From Candidatus Fermentibacterota bacterium (GTDB lineage: Bacteria; Fermentibacterota; Fermentibacteria; Fermentibacterales; Fermentibacteraceae), in assembly GCA_002748705.1 (NCBI GenBank), contig PDSZ01000001.1, forward strand, positions 62,001 to 126,000: a DNA stretch of 64,000 nt, given 5' to 3'. A program made the position numbers and the translations under genes. Shown here one piece after another: positions 1-6,974 of the stretch (position 1 is the stretch's first letter; each line of letters begins with the position of its first letter). Below the pieces are notes generated by a model. It was not told where the DNA came from and did not search any database. It saw nothing but the letters and a program-made list of their open reading frames with translations.

Positions 1-5
1 GGTGA

Positions 6-176
6 GGATGTTTTAGCTGCAGCTCTGAGAGAGCCGAAAGAAGACTCAGGTTCACCGGGCCTCTCACCAACGAGGCTGCTCTCCTGAGACTTGTTACCGG
101 GATTCTGATTGAGATCTGTGACGAATGGGAGAGAGTGAGAAGGTATATGACCGTGAAAGAGTTGATCAGGCTCTGA
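6..176 (+). pseudogene. C-terminal fragment of a mutator-type (IS256-like) transposase
   Basis: The frame ending at the TGA at 174-176 reads a stretch containing TNEAALLRLVTGILIEICDE followed by EW and a short basic tail. This resembles the C-terminal helix of IS256/mutator-type transposases, which often read NEASLLRLVSA...EISEEWETGK. A TGA lies in the same frame at 3-5, so the rest is lost or lies in another frame beyond the window edge. No catalytic residues are present. The family call rests on one short motif remembered from relatives, so it is tentative. Confidence 0.4.
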
Positions 177-307
177 CGAATTTACAGACGAAGGGTTGCA
201 CTGTCTCACGAGCTCTCTATTTTTCGTCATTCGTTTCTGCAGCAGACAGGCTCTGAATGGCATCCTGTTTTCGTCAGAGCATTGGATTTCATATTGCGCA
301 TGACGAA
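119..307. repeat. Cluster of TGACGAA motifs in both orientations
   Basis: The heptamer TGACGAA or its complement TTCGTCA occurs at 119-125, 174-180, 224-230 (as TTCGTCA with one-base offset in the arm), 270-276 and 301-307. Two 11-bp perfect inverted pairs result: GCTCTGACGAA at 170-180 with TTCGTCAGAGC at 270-280, and TTTTTCGTCAT at 220-230 with ATGACGAAAAA at 300-310. The cluster lies just after the transposase fragment, so it may be a decayed element end; an operator cluster is the alternative. Confidence 0.45.
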
Positions 308-561
308 AAAAACAAGGTGACGACTGCGGCTCACCTGATTCAGGTGTTGATGCCTTTGGAGCAAGCGTTTCTGTGAAAAGAGTCATAGCCAAAGGTGCCG
401 GAGGCGACGGCGCTTTCCCTGGTATATTCTGTGACAGTGAAGACATGGCCTGAATCACCTTCAGCTGTACCGGCGGCGATGGAGAGTTCCTAGGCTTTCA
501 GGGATTCTGTCTTTCTGCAGCTCCGGCAGGAAACTCCAGGGCTGTTGTAAGAACTTTTTAG
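304..561 (+). pseudogene. 3' remnant of an unrecognised gene with an in-frame TGA
   Basis: One frame runs from 304 to the TAG at 559-561 with a single TGA at 451-453. The product has an internal repeat: GAGGDGAFPG before the TGA and CTGGDGEFLG after it, each followed by an aromatic- and Cys-containing segment, which suggests genuine protein rather than chance. A good intrinsic terminator follows 24 bp after the TAG, as expected at the end of a transcribed gene. The 5' part is missing; the frame is stopped at 301-303 beside the transposase fragment. No function can be assigned. It could be a secreted beta-structured protein lost by insertion and point mutation. Confidence 0.35.
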
Positions 562-584
562 ACTGTCCGGCTTTAAAGAGGCAT

Positions 585-613
585 CCTTCCTGCTTTTCAG
601 GAAGGGACTTTTT
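585..613 (+). terminator. Rho-independent terminator
   Basis: An 8-bp perfect stem, CCTTCCTG at 585-592 and CAGGAAGG at 598-605, with a 5-nt loop, is followed by GACTTTTT. It separates the decayed upstream gene from the adenosyltransferase gene that begins at 655. Confidence 0.8.
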
Positions 614-654
614 ATATTCCGAAAAAGAACAATTGAACAGGGAGAGCGTACCTT

Positions 655-1179
655 ATGAGAAAAGGCAGATTTCAGATATACACAGGTAACGGCAAGGGGA
701 AAACTACAGCTTCCCTTGGTCTGTCTGTAAGGGCAGCGTGTTCAGGAATGAAGGTGTACTTCGGGCAATTCATGAAAGGTCAGGACTATTCTGAACTTAA
801 AGTTCCGGAACGATTCCCTGAGATTACCATGAATCAGTTCGGAACACCAAAGCTTCTCTGCCAGGGAGAAAAGCCTGCCGAAGAAGATTTGAGAAAGGCA
901 GAGAACGGTGCGAAGAAGATCAGGGAGGCGCTGCTGTCAGGCGAATATGATCTTGTGGTAGCAGATGAGATATGCGTGACAGTCCATCTTGGTCTTCTTC
1001 CTGAAGCAGCTGCTCTTGAACTGGCTGCGAAAAGACCTCCAGAGATGGAACTGGTGTTTACCGGAAGGTATGCCAGTGAGGCAATGATTGATGCTGCCGA
1101 CCTGGTCACTGAGATGAAGGAGATCAAGCATTATTACAACACTGAGAAACTTATGGCCAGAAAAGGAATAGAGAACTGA
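655..1179 (+). CDS. cobO: Cob(I)yrinic acid a,c-diamide adenosyltransferase (CobA/CobO/BtuR type)
   Basis: This cytoplasmic enzyme transfers the 5'-deoxyadenosyl group of ATP to the cobalt of reduced corrinoids, giving the adenosylcobalamin form used by B12-dependent mutases and dehydratases. The 174-residue length is normal for the family. A P-loop GNGKGKTT sits at residues 11-18, the acidic motif VVADEI at about 101-106, and the C-terminal block TGRYASEAMIDAADLVTEMK with IKHYY at about 136-161 matches the family's conserved TGR...AADLVTEM...KHPY region. A purine-rich Shine-Dalgarno (GGGAGAG) lies ahead of the ATG. It follows a terminator and probably starts its own transcript, with the secreted-protein gene 18 bp downstream as a likely partner. 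No other B12 gene is in the window, so it probably serves salvage. No cobalamin riboswitch is seen in the short leader. Confidence 0.9.
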   Translation: MRKGRFQIYTGNGKGKTTASLGLSVRAACSGMKVYFGQFMKGQDYSELKVPERFPEITMNQFGTPKLLCQGEKPAEEDLRKAENGAKKIREALLSGEYDLVVADEICVTVHLGLLPEAAALELAAKRPPEMELVFTGRYASEAMIDAADLVTEMKEIKHYYNTEKLMARKGIEN

Positions 1180-1197
1180 GAAGGAGATGGGTGAAAC

Positions 1198-1836
1198 ATG
1201 AAAAAAGCACTGAGCGTTTTGTTTCTTTTGAGTCTGTCGCTGCCGGCAGCCGACCTGGATTCCGGCAGAGGGCCGGTTGATGCATTGGTCGTAATCAATG
1301 TGGACCAATCTGCAGCCAGCCCGGACCGTGACAGAGGAGCGGTGGACATATTCCTCGGAGCAGGTGTATGGGTTCCGGGAATGCTTGGTGAGAACAGTGA
1401 ACTTGCAGTAGGGCCAATGTTTCTTGCCGGTGTTGAGACTCCCATGGCAGACGGAGATCAGTTCAGGCTCTCTGCAGGCTATGCCATGTGCGGTTCTGAC
1501 AGGGTGGAGTATGACGGTATAGGTGCAGTGATGCTCAACCTTGCATACAGAAGTTATCCCTTTTACAGGCCTTATGCCGGTCCAAGGGGGCTTGAGCCTT
1601 TCATTGGAGTAACCGGCGGCGGGCTTGTTGCATGGGATAATCCTGAAACAGGTGATTCCGAAAACACCGGCGGCGGAATGCTGGGAGCTGAGATTGGCAC
1701 AAGAATGAAGGCAGGGGAGAGCGCTTTTCTTGACATTTCCCTTGCCGCCGAATGGGTTCCCACCGGCAGCGCTCTTGCAGGTGAAGAGAAAGAGGATCTG
1801 TCAGGTATAAGAATTCAGGGTTCTCTGGTATTCTGA
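1198..1836 (+). CDS. Secreted, probably outer-membrane beta-barrel-like protein
   Basis: The 212-residue product begins with a signal peptide (Lys2-Lys3, hydrophobic core to about residue 17, then PAADL). The rest alternates hydrophobic and polar residues, with glycine- and aromatic-rich segments such as VMLNLAYRSYPFYRPYAG, and ends in a strand with a terminal Phe (IQGSLVF), as seen in small outer-membrane barrels. No family is recognised. An AAGGAG ribosome site precedes the ATG, and the gene is 18 bp after the adenosyltransferase gene, so co-transcription is likely. Its 3' end overlaps the 3' end of the reverse rlmN gene by 22 bp (tail to tail). Confidence 0.75.
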   Translation: MKKALSVLFLLSLSLPAADLDSGRGPVDALVVINVDQSAASPDRDRGAVDIFLGAGVWVPGMLGENSELAVGPMFLAGVETPMADGDQFRLSAGYAMCGSDRVEYDGIGAVMLNLAYRSYPFYRPYAGPRGLEPFIGVTGGGLVAWDNPETGDSENTGGGMLGAEIGTRMKAGESAFLDISLAAEWVPTGSALAGEEKEDLSGIRIQGSLVF

Positions 1837-2870
1837 TTCTCAAGTATTGAGCTTCCCAGCTGACCGCAGGCACCAGCCACCTCGCCTCCCCGTGATCTGC
1901 GTACAGTAACAGCCTGACATTTCGGGTACAGGTATTCGGTAAATGCCTGTACCTCTTTTTCATCAGGGCGTTTCCAGTTCAGCCCGGGTACCGGATTATA
2001 GACAAGAAGATTTATCTTGCAGGGTATTTCTCTGGAGTATGCTGCCAGTGCAGAAGCCTCTTTCATAGAGTCGTTCACTCCCTGAATCAGACAGTATTCA
2101 AGGGTTACCCTTCTTCCGGTGGAACCGGTATAGTGAAGCATGTCTCTTTTCAGTTCTTCAATATCCAGTGCTCCGGCTGCAGGTATGATTGACTCTCTGG
2201 TCTTTTGAACTGCGCTGTGAAGGGAGACTGCAAGCCCGTACTGTTTTCCTGTGGCAACAAGTCTTGAAATACCTCCTGGAACACCTACAGTGGATACCGT
2301 TATTTTTCTCTGCCCTATACAGATGCCCCTGTTGTCGGAGATTATTTCTAAAGCCTTGTTCACATTATTCCAGTTGTCCATAGGCTCTCCCATGCCCATG
2401 AAAACCACATTGCTTATTCGGTCGGAGGAGTTGCCGGCTATGGCATAGAGCTGTGCCAGAATGTCTGCTGCGTCCATGTTTCCGTGGTAGCCGGCACTGC
2501 CTGTCATGCAGAACCTGCATCCCATTCTGCATCCGTACTGTGTTGAGAGACACGCTGTGAATCTGGGCGGATCAGGTATCAGAACAGCTTCAGCAGGGCC
2601 ATCTGGAAGTTTCAGAAGGTGCTTGACAGTTCCATCGTCAGAACAGACTTTACGGGCCTGTTCAGGTACGGTTATTTCTGCCAGCGCTGAGAGTTTCTCG
2701 CGAAGCTTTTTTGATATATCGGTCATCTCATGGAATGAAGCGGCTCTTCTGAAGTGAAGCCATGAGAAGAGCTGTCTGGCCCTGTAGGGCCTCATGTTAA
2801 GCTCACCTGTAAGAAAGCTGTCAAGTTCAGGGAATGTCATTCCCAGTATGCGCTTTTTGTTGTGTATCAT
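1815..2870 (-). CDS. rlmN: Dual-specificity 23S rRNA/tRNA adenine-C2 methyltransferase RlmN
   Basis: A radical SAM enzyme that methylates C2 of A2503 in 23S rRNA and A37 in some tRNAs. The 351-residue length is typical. The iron-sulfur motif CxxxCxxC is at Cys114, Cys118 and Cys121 (CRMGCRFC), preceded by Cys107. The methyl-carrying cysteine is in GACGQL (Cys335). Other family blocks are SNVVFMGMGEPMDN at about 153-166, ITVSTVGV at about 190-197 and SLHS at about 216-219. It is transcribed alone and divergently from mtnP, with 92 bp between starts, and overlaps the upstream secreted-protein gene at the 3' end. Confidence 0.97.
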   Translation of the reverse strand: MIHNKKRILGMTFPELDSFLTGELNMRPYRARQLFSWLHFRRAASFHEMTDISKKLREKLSALAEITVPEQARKVCSDDGTVKHLLKLPDGPAEAVLIPDPPRFTACLSTQYGCRMGCRFCMTGSAGYHGNMDAADILAQLYAIAGNSSDRISNVVFMGMGEPMDNWNNVNKALEIISDNRGICIGQRKITVSTVGVPGGISRLVATGKQYGLAVSLHSAVQKTRESIIPAAGALDIEELKRDMLHYTGSTGRRVTLEYCLIQGVNDSMKEASALAAYSREIPCKINLLVYNPVPGLNWKRPDEKEVQAFTEYLYPKCQAVTVRRSRGGEVAGACGQLGSSILENQNTREP

Positions 2871-2962
2871 GACAGTGAAGATAATGGAAAATACAGGTGA
2901 TTGCTTTTCTGCATACTGATGAATCGGTATTTTTCAGTGAACGGAAAAGAAAGGAACCGTGA

Positions 2963-3817
2963 ATGAGCAGAATGATAGGAATAATCGGCGGCAGCGGGAT
3001 ATATGCCATCCCCGGCGTTAAGATACACAGCAGCAGAAGGATTGAAACGCCATTCGGAGACCCTTCTGCAGATGTTACATTTGGGAGTATGCACGGTCTT
3101 GAGCTGGCATTCATACCCAGACATGGTCACGGGCACAGGTATTCTCCCTCAGAGGTGCCGTATGCTGCCAATATCTATGCACTGAAAAGCCTCGGTGTTG
3201 ATGCAATCATAAGTTTTAATGCGGTGGGGAGTCTTCGGGAAGAGATAGAACCGAGACACTTCGTTGTGCCTGATCAGCTTTTTGACAGAACGAAAGGGAT
3301 CAGAAGGTCAACTTTCTTTGACGGCGGTGTTGTGGCCCATGCTCCTTTTGGAGACCCGTACTGCCCCGGCCTTAGAAAACTTCTGGTTAAGGCCGCGGAA
3401 AGTGCAGGTGCTGTTGTTCATGATGGAGGAACACTTGTGATTATGGAGGGCCCTGCGTTCAGTACAAGGGCTGAGAGTGAGTTTTACAGAAGTCAGGGCT
3501 GGCATCTCATCGGAATGACCGCCCTTCCTGAAGCGAAGCTTGCAAGAGAGGCAGGTTTATGCTTTGCCACACTGGCCATGAGCACAGATTATGACTGCTG
3601 GCGCCAGGGGGAAGAGGATGTCACACTGGAAATGGTTTTAGAGGTCGTGAAGGACAATGTAAGAATGGCTGGAAGCGTTCTTGCTGAAGCTCTGCTTCTC
3701 CTTGCCGAGGAAGAGCCTGTTCACTGTGAATGCAGTGTGCCTGTCGGTCACATGACATTCAGTGATGCTCGCTCCAGGGAAAAAATGAGCCAGCTTGAGA
3801 TTGTACTGAAAAGATGA
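2963..3817 (+). CDS. mtnP: S-methyl-5'-thioadenosine phosphorylase
   Basis: Cleaves methylthioadenosine with phosphate to adenine and methylthioribose-1-phosphate, salvaging the by-product of polyamine and SAM metabolism. At 284 residues it has the family's length. GGSGIY is at residues 9-14, the phosphate-binding PRHGHGHRYSP at about 51-61 and the base-binding region MEGPAFSTRAES near 161, followed by IGMTALPEAKLAREAGLCFA and TDYDCW, the MTAP-type pattern (purine nucleoside phosphorylases differ here). AAGGAA precedes the ATG by 6 bp. The stop overlaps the ATG of thiL by 4 bp, so the two are translationally coupled. Confidence 0.93.
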   Translation: MSRMIGIIGGSGIYAIPGVKIHSSRRIETPFGDPSADVTFGSMHGLELAFIPRHGHGHRYSPSEVPYAANIYALKSLGVDAIISFNAVGSLREEIEPRHFVVPDQLFDRTKGIRRSTFFDGGVVAHAPFGDPYCPGLRKLLVKAAESAGAVVHDGGTLVIMEGPAFSTRAESEFYRSQGWHLIGMTALPEAKLAREAGLCFATLAMSTDYDCWRQGEEDVTLEMVLEVVKDNVRMAGSVLAEALLLLAEEEPVHCECSVPVGHMTFSDARSREKMSQLEIVLKR

Positions 3818-4725
3818 GCAGGCTGCTTTCCGATTTAGGTGAACGGGGTTTCATCAATGAACTGCGAAACAGGTTCCCTCTGGCTATGGCAGGCGATGAT
3901 GCAGCGGTTCTGGGTTCTATTAAAACACCAGTTGTTACCACAGATTCATTCTTTCAGGGAACCCACTTTCATAACTGGTGGACAACTCCTGATAAGCTTG
4001 CGGCAAGGCTGCTGGAAGCCACTCTCTCAGACCTTGCTGCAATGGGTGCTGAACCGGTTTGTGTATTCAGCTCAATCATGCTTCCGCCGGAGATGGAGCT
4101 GGACTGGATGATTGGTTTCTACTCCGGTCTCACTGCCAGAGGAGACAGCCCTGTTGCCGGCGGTGAGACAATAAGGGGCGAGAAGTTCGGAATAACCCTT
4201 ACAGCCATTGGAGACTGCACGAAAGGAAAACCTTTTATGCGGTCCCAGGCGGCTCCAGGTGACTCATTGTGGGTTACCGGCCCGCTGGGCAGAACGATGA
4301 ATTCACCTGCACTCCTTGAGAAGAGCAGGAAAAGCAAGTTGACAGATGCTGAGAGAGAACAGGTAAATGCATTTCTCAGTCCGAAAGCCAGGTTTGATGC
4401 TGTCCCTTATTTGAGGCGGTCCGGCTGCAGGTGCGCAATAGATATTTCAGACGGGCTTTTTTCAGAGTGCGGCCACATCTGTATGGAAAGCAGCGTTGGT
4501 ATTGAGGTTGATCTTGACAGGGTTCCCCTTGTTCCATACTGCACCGGCAGAGCAGTTGAAGCCTGTTCTGCAGGGGAAGATTTCGAGCTTCTATTTACCC
4601 TTCCTCCTGAAAAGACTTCTCCTTTTACCAGAATAGGTAAGGTAGTTTACGAAAATGGATTGACTGTTTTGTCAGAAGGGAAGGTTTTATCTGTAGGAAA
4701 GAGAGGTTTCGACCACTTCAGCTGA
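3814..4725 (+). CDS. thiL: Thiamine-monophosphate kinase
   Basis: Phosphorylates thiamine monophosphate to the active cofactor thiamine diphosphate. The 303-residue protein has the ThiL/AIR-synthase fold signatures: GDDAAVL at about 27-33, the Mg-binding TTDSFFQGTHF segment, DLAAMGAEP, the ATP-site VAGGETIRG (Glu where many relatives have Asp), and IDISDGL at about 208-214, with AGEDFELLFTLP near the C-terminus. The ATG overlaps the mtnP stop (ATGA at 3814-3817). No thi-box riboswitch is present because the gene is internal to an operon. Confidence 0.93.
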   Translation: MSRLLSDLGERGFINELRNRFPLAMAGDDAAVLGSIKTPVVTTDSFFQGTHFHNWWTTPDKLAARLLEATLSDLAAMGAEPVCVFSSIMLPPEMELDWMIGFYSGLTARGDSPVAGGETIRGEKFGITLTAIGDCTKGKPFMRSQAAPGDSLWVTGPLGRTMNSPALLEKSRKSKLTDAEREQVNAFLSPKARFDAVPYLRRSGCRCAIDISDGLFSECGHICMESSVGIEVDLDRVPLVPYCTGRAVEACSAGEDFELLFTLPPEKTSPFTRIGKVVYENGLTVLSEGKVLSVGKRGFDHFS

Positions 4726-4768
4726 TTTGCGTGTTCCGCATTCTTCTGTAAGGTCAGTCAGTACAGCT

Positions 4769-5683
4769 TTATTGCAGTTTAGCTGTCATTCCGCAGTTTA
4801 TCAGGTAGTCAGGGTTGCTGTAAAGTACAGTGATTTCACTGCAGTCTGTGGGCTCCATGTTCCACAGAGGTATGACATCAGTGGGATTGTGGGCGAAACC
4901 AAGAAGTGAGTCACTTGCGAAGAGCACCGGATCTATTCTCAAACCGTTTGCTTCATTCTCTGTCCAGGCGTGAAAGAGGCAGCTGTCGCCGTCCAGTATC
5001 AGTCCCCCTGTCACAGTAAGGTCAATGCCTCTTTCCGCAGCCAGTGATGAAAGTTCGCTGCTCACTGGTACGCAGGGGCCAGGCAGTGCCGAGGGGAAGA
5101 CCATTTCCTTCAGCAGGGATGAGAGCCAGGAAAGATCGCTTTGGCTCATTTCAGAGAAGGTCACCGGTCTTGCAGACCAGGGCTCCTGATGGACCTTCAG
5201 AGTAATCTCAAGCTCTTTTGTCTCTCCTGCTTCAAGGCACGGGATTTGAGCATAGAGAACTCCTGCGCTTATGCTGAAATCGTTTTGAAGAAGTAACATC
5301 TCCTGATACGGCGGATGGATTTCCGGCATTGGTATTATCACCTGAAGGTCCCTTGCGGTGATTGTACCGGAGTTGGCTACAGTTACTGTGATTACCAGAG
5401 TGGTGTCCAGAACCGAACAGCCCTGAATTCTGTTTAATAACCATCTGGATGAGTTCTGGTCGCTTGTACCGGCCAGTGCCAGACCGTAAGCATTGGATGC
5501 CCTTATCCACTGCCTGTCAGCCTCAAGGAGCCTGCCGTACTCCAGCAGCCATGTTCCGTTCTCAACTGCTGCCATCTGGGCATAGAGTATGGCTGCTTCA
5601 GGAATATCCCGAATGCTGATCAGCGCTCTGGCTGAATCAGCAGGGGAGACAGCAATTCCAAGAAGCATAATGAGAAGGTTCAC
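4769..5683 (-). CDS. Secreted protein of unknown function with an Ig-like segment
   Basis: The 304-residue product starts with an uncharged hydrophobic signal peptide ending near PADSA. After a helical, Ala-rich stretch comes LVITVTVANSGTITARDLQV, the pattern of CARDB-like Ig domains, followed by a beta-rich region to the end. No enzyme motif is seen. It starts with GTG overlapping the stop of the upstream permease gene (GTGA at 5680-5683), so it is coupled to a LolC/E-type transporter and may act in the periplasm with it; that link is inference. It converges with thiL with 43 bp between the stops. Confidence 0.7.
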   Translation of the reverse strand: MNLLIMLLGIAVSPADSARALISIRDIPEAAILYAQMAAVENGTWLLEYGRLLEADRQWIRASNAYGLALAGTSDQNSSRWLLNRIQGCSVLDTTLVITVTVANSGTITARDLQVIIPMPEIHPPYQEMLLLQNDFSISAGVLYAQIPCLEAGETKELEITLKVHQEPWSARPVTFSEMSQSDLSWLSSLLKEMVFPSALPGPCVPVSSELSSLAAERGIDLTVTGGLILDGDSCLFHAWTENEANGLRIDPVLFASDSLLGFAHNPTDVIPLWNMEPTDCSEITVLYSNPDYLINCGMTAKLQ

Positions 5684-6912
5684 TGTATGAGCCCCTTTAC
5701 CGGATCAAGGGCAGCTGCCCGAAATGCAGGAACCGCTGCTGCAAGAAGACTTATCAGAACAGCTGCGCCTCCTGCAGTAAGGGTGGATGAAAGGGATATC
5801 TTCATAGGAAAGGAGTCGTGGAAAGAATAGACATCCGGCAGCTGAATGATGTTTGCCGAGGAGATAAGCCAGCAGCCAAGGAGGCCCAGAAGTATTCCTG
5901 TTACTGCTCCCACTGCACCTACCAGCATCCCTTCCCAGATGAATACTCTTGTTATCAGTTTTTTTCCTGCACCCATGGCTTTCAGCACTGCTATGTCCCG
6001 TCTTCTCTCCATTACTGTTCTTGAAATAGTGCCTGTGATGTTGAATGATGCCACCAGAGTAATCAGAAGTATTGCTGCAAATGATCCCAGCCTTTCCAGT
6101 TTCATGCTTGCAGAAAGTGCCGGATTTCTCTGCTGCCATGTGAGTACCGAGAGAGAATCCGGTAGTTTTTCCTGAACGGCATTCAAAGCTCTTTCGAGGC
6201 TGGTATTTTCCGAAGGTTCAAGAAAATAACCGGTGTATCCCCCTGCAGGCAGAAACATTCTGGATGCAGTCTCAAGGGGTATGTATGCGATTTTTCTGTC
6301 GTTGGCTGGAAGCCCTGTTTCTACTGAGCCTGTGAGAACTGTTCTTCCTGTGCCGCTTCGACCGCTTGAGAAGAATGCGGAAGGTGGAAAAAAGATAATT
6401 GTATCCCCTGCGCTGTGCATGAAATCCTCAGCAAGGTAAAGTCCAAGCACTGCCCCTGGAAGGCCGTTTTCCGGAACTGCAGGAGCCTCGCCCCATACAA
6501 GCATTGTGTCCAGACCGCTGCCTGAGAAGCTTTCAGAAGAGACACCTCGAACCAGACATCCTGCTTCAATTCCCCTTGCAGGCATTCTGGCCACAGCTTC
6601 GCCTTCAATGAAAGGCTCAACTGCCTCTATTTCAGGAAGGGCTTGAAGCATCTCTGCAAAACCCGAATCGGAAGTAACCGGACTGTTGCCTGCAGAGAGA
6701 ATCGCAAGGGGAGAATCAACAGATTGAACACTTTTACCTATGAATTCCTCAAGGCCGCTAAGTACGCTCATCACTATCACCAGAGCAGCAACGCCCAGAG
6801 TCACCCCTGCTGTGCTCACCACAGACGCAAAAGCAATTCGTCTTTTGCTGGGATGCCTTCTCAGGTATCTCCATGCCAGTTTCCAGGAAAGGTCTGTCAG
6901 AGGAACCTCCAA
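5680..6912 (-). CDS. LolC/LolE-like ABC transporter permease (FtsX/MacB type)
   Basis: Inner-membrane subunit of the kind that releases lipoproteins to the outer membrane or drives mechanotransmission. The N-terminus WKLAWRYLRRHPSKRR then AGVTLGVAALVIVMSVLSGL is the LolC/E pattern of one TM helix after a basic region. A periplasmic domain spans about residues 65-265, and three C-terminal TM helices form the FtsX domain, with ISRTVMERRRDIAVLKAMGA on the cytoplasmic side. No ATPase gene is adjacent. The start is unclear: TTG at 6912 has no ribosome site, whereas GGAGG at 6906-6910 sits 5 bp before an in-frame CTG at 6900. The gene is divergent from the peptidase unit. Confidence 0.85.
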   Translation of the reverse strand: MEVPLTDLSWKLAWRYLRRHPSKRRIAFASVVSTAGVTLGVAALVIVMSVLSGLEEFIGKSVQSVDSPLAILSAGNSPVTSDSGFAEMLQALPEIEAVEPFIEGEAVARMPARGIEAGCLVRGVSSESFSGSGLDTMLVWGEAPAVPENGLPGAVLGLYLAEDFMHSAGDTIIFFPPSAFFSSGRSGTGRTVLTGSVETGLPANDRKIAYIPLETASRMFLPAGGYTGYFLEPSENTSLERALNAVQEKLPDSLSVLTWQQRNPALSASMKLERLGSFAAILLITLVASFNITGTISRTVMERRRDIAVLKAMGAGKKLITRVFIWEGMLVGAVGAVTGILLGLLGCWLISSANIIQLPDVYSFHDSFPMKISLSSTLTAGGAAVLISLLAAAVPAFRAAALDPVKGLIQ

Positions 6913-6926
6913 TCATTTGCTGAGTA

Positions 6927-6943
6927 TTTGATTATATATCAAA
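6927..6943. promoter_or_regulatory. Palindromic operator-like site between divergent genes
   Basis: TTTGAT-TATAT-ATCAAA is a perfect 6-bp inverted repeat with a 5-bp centre, in the 62-bp gap between the reverse permease gene and the forward C25 peptidase gene. The half-site TTGAT/ATCAA is that of FNR/CRP-family regulators, but their spacer is 4 bp rather than 5, so the binding protein is unknown. Confidence 0.4.
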
Positions 6944-6974
6944 ATGGTTATGCTGACTCATAGAGGAGGTTGGT

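Noticed and set aside
6914..6916. ATG at 6916 (reverse) as start of the LolC/E-like permease
   Set aside because: It is in a different frame from the permease, and its frame stops without similarity.
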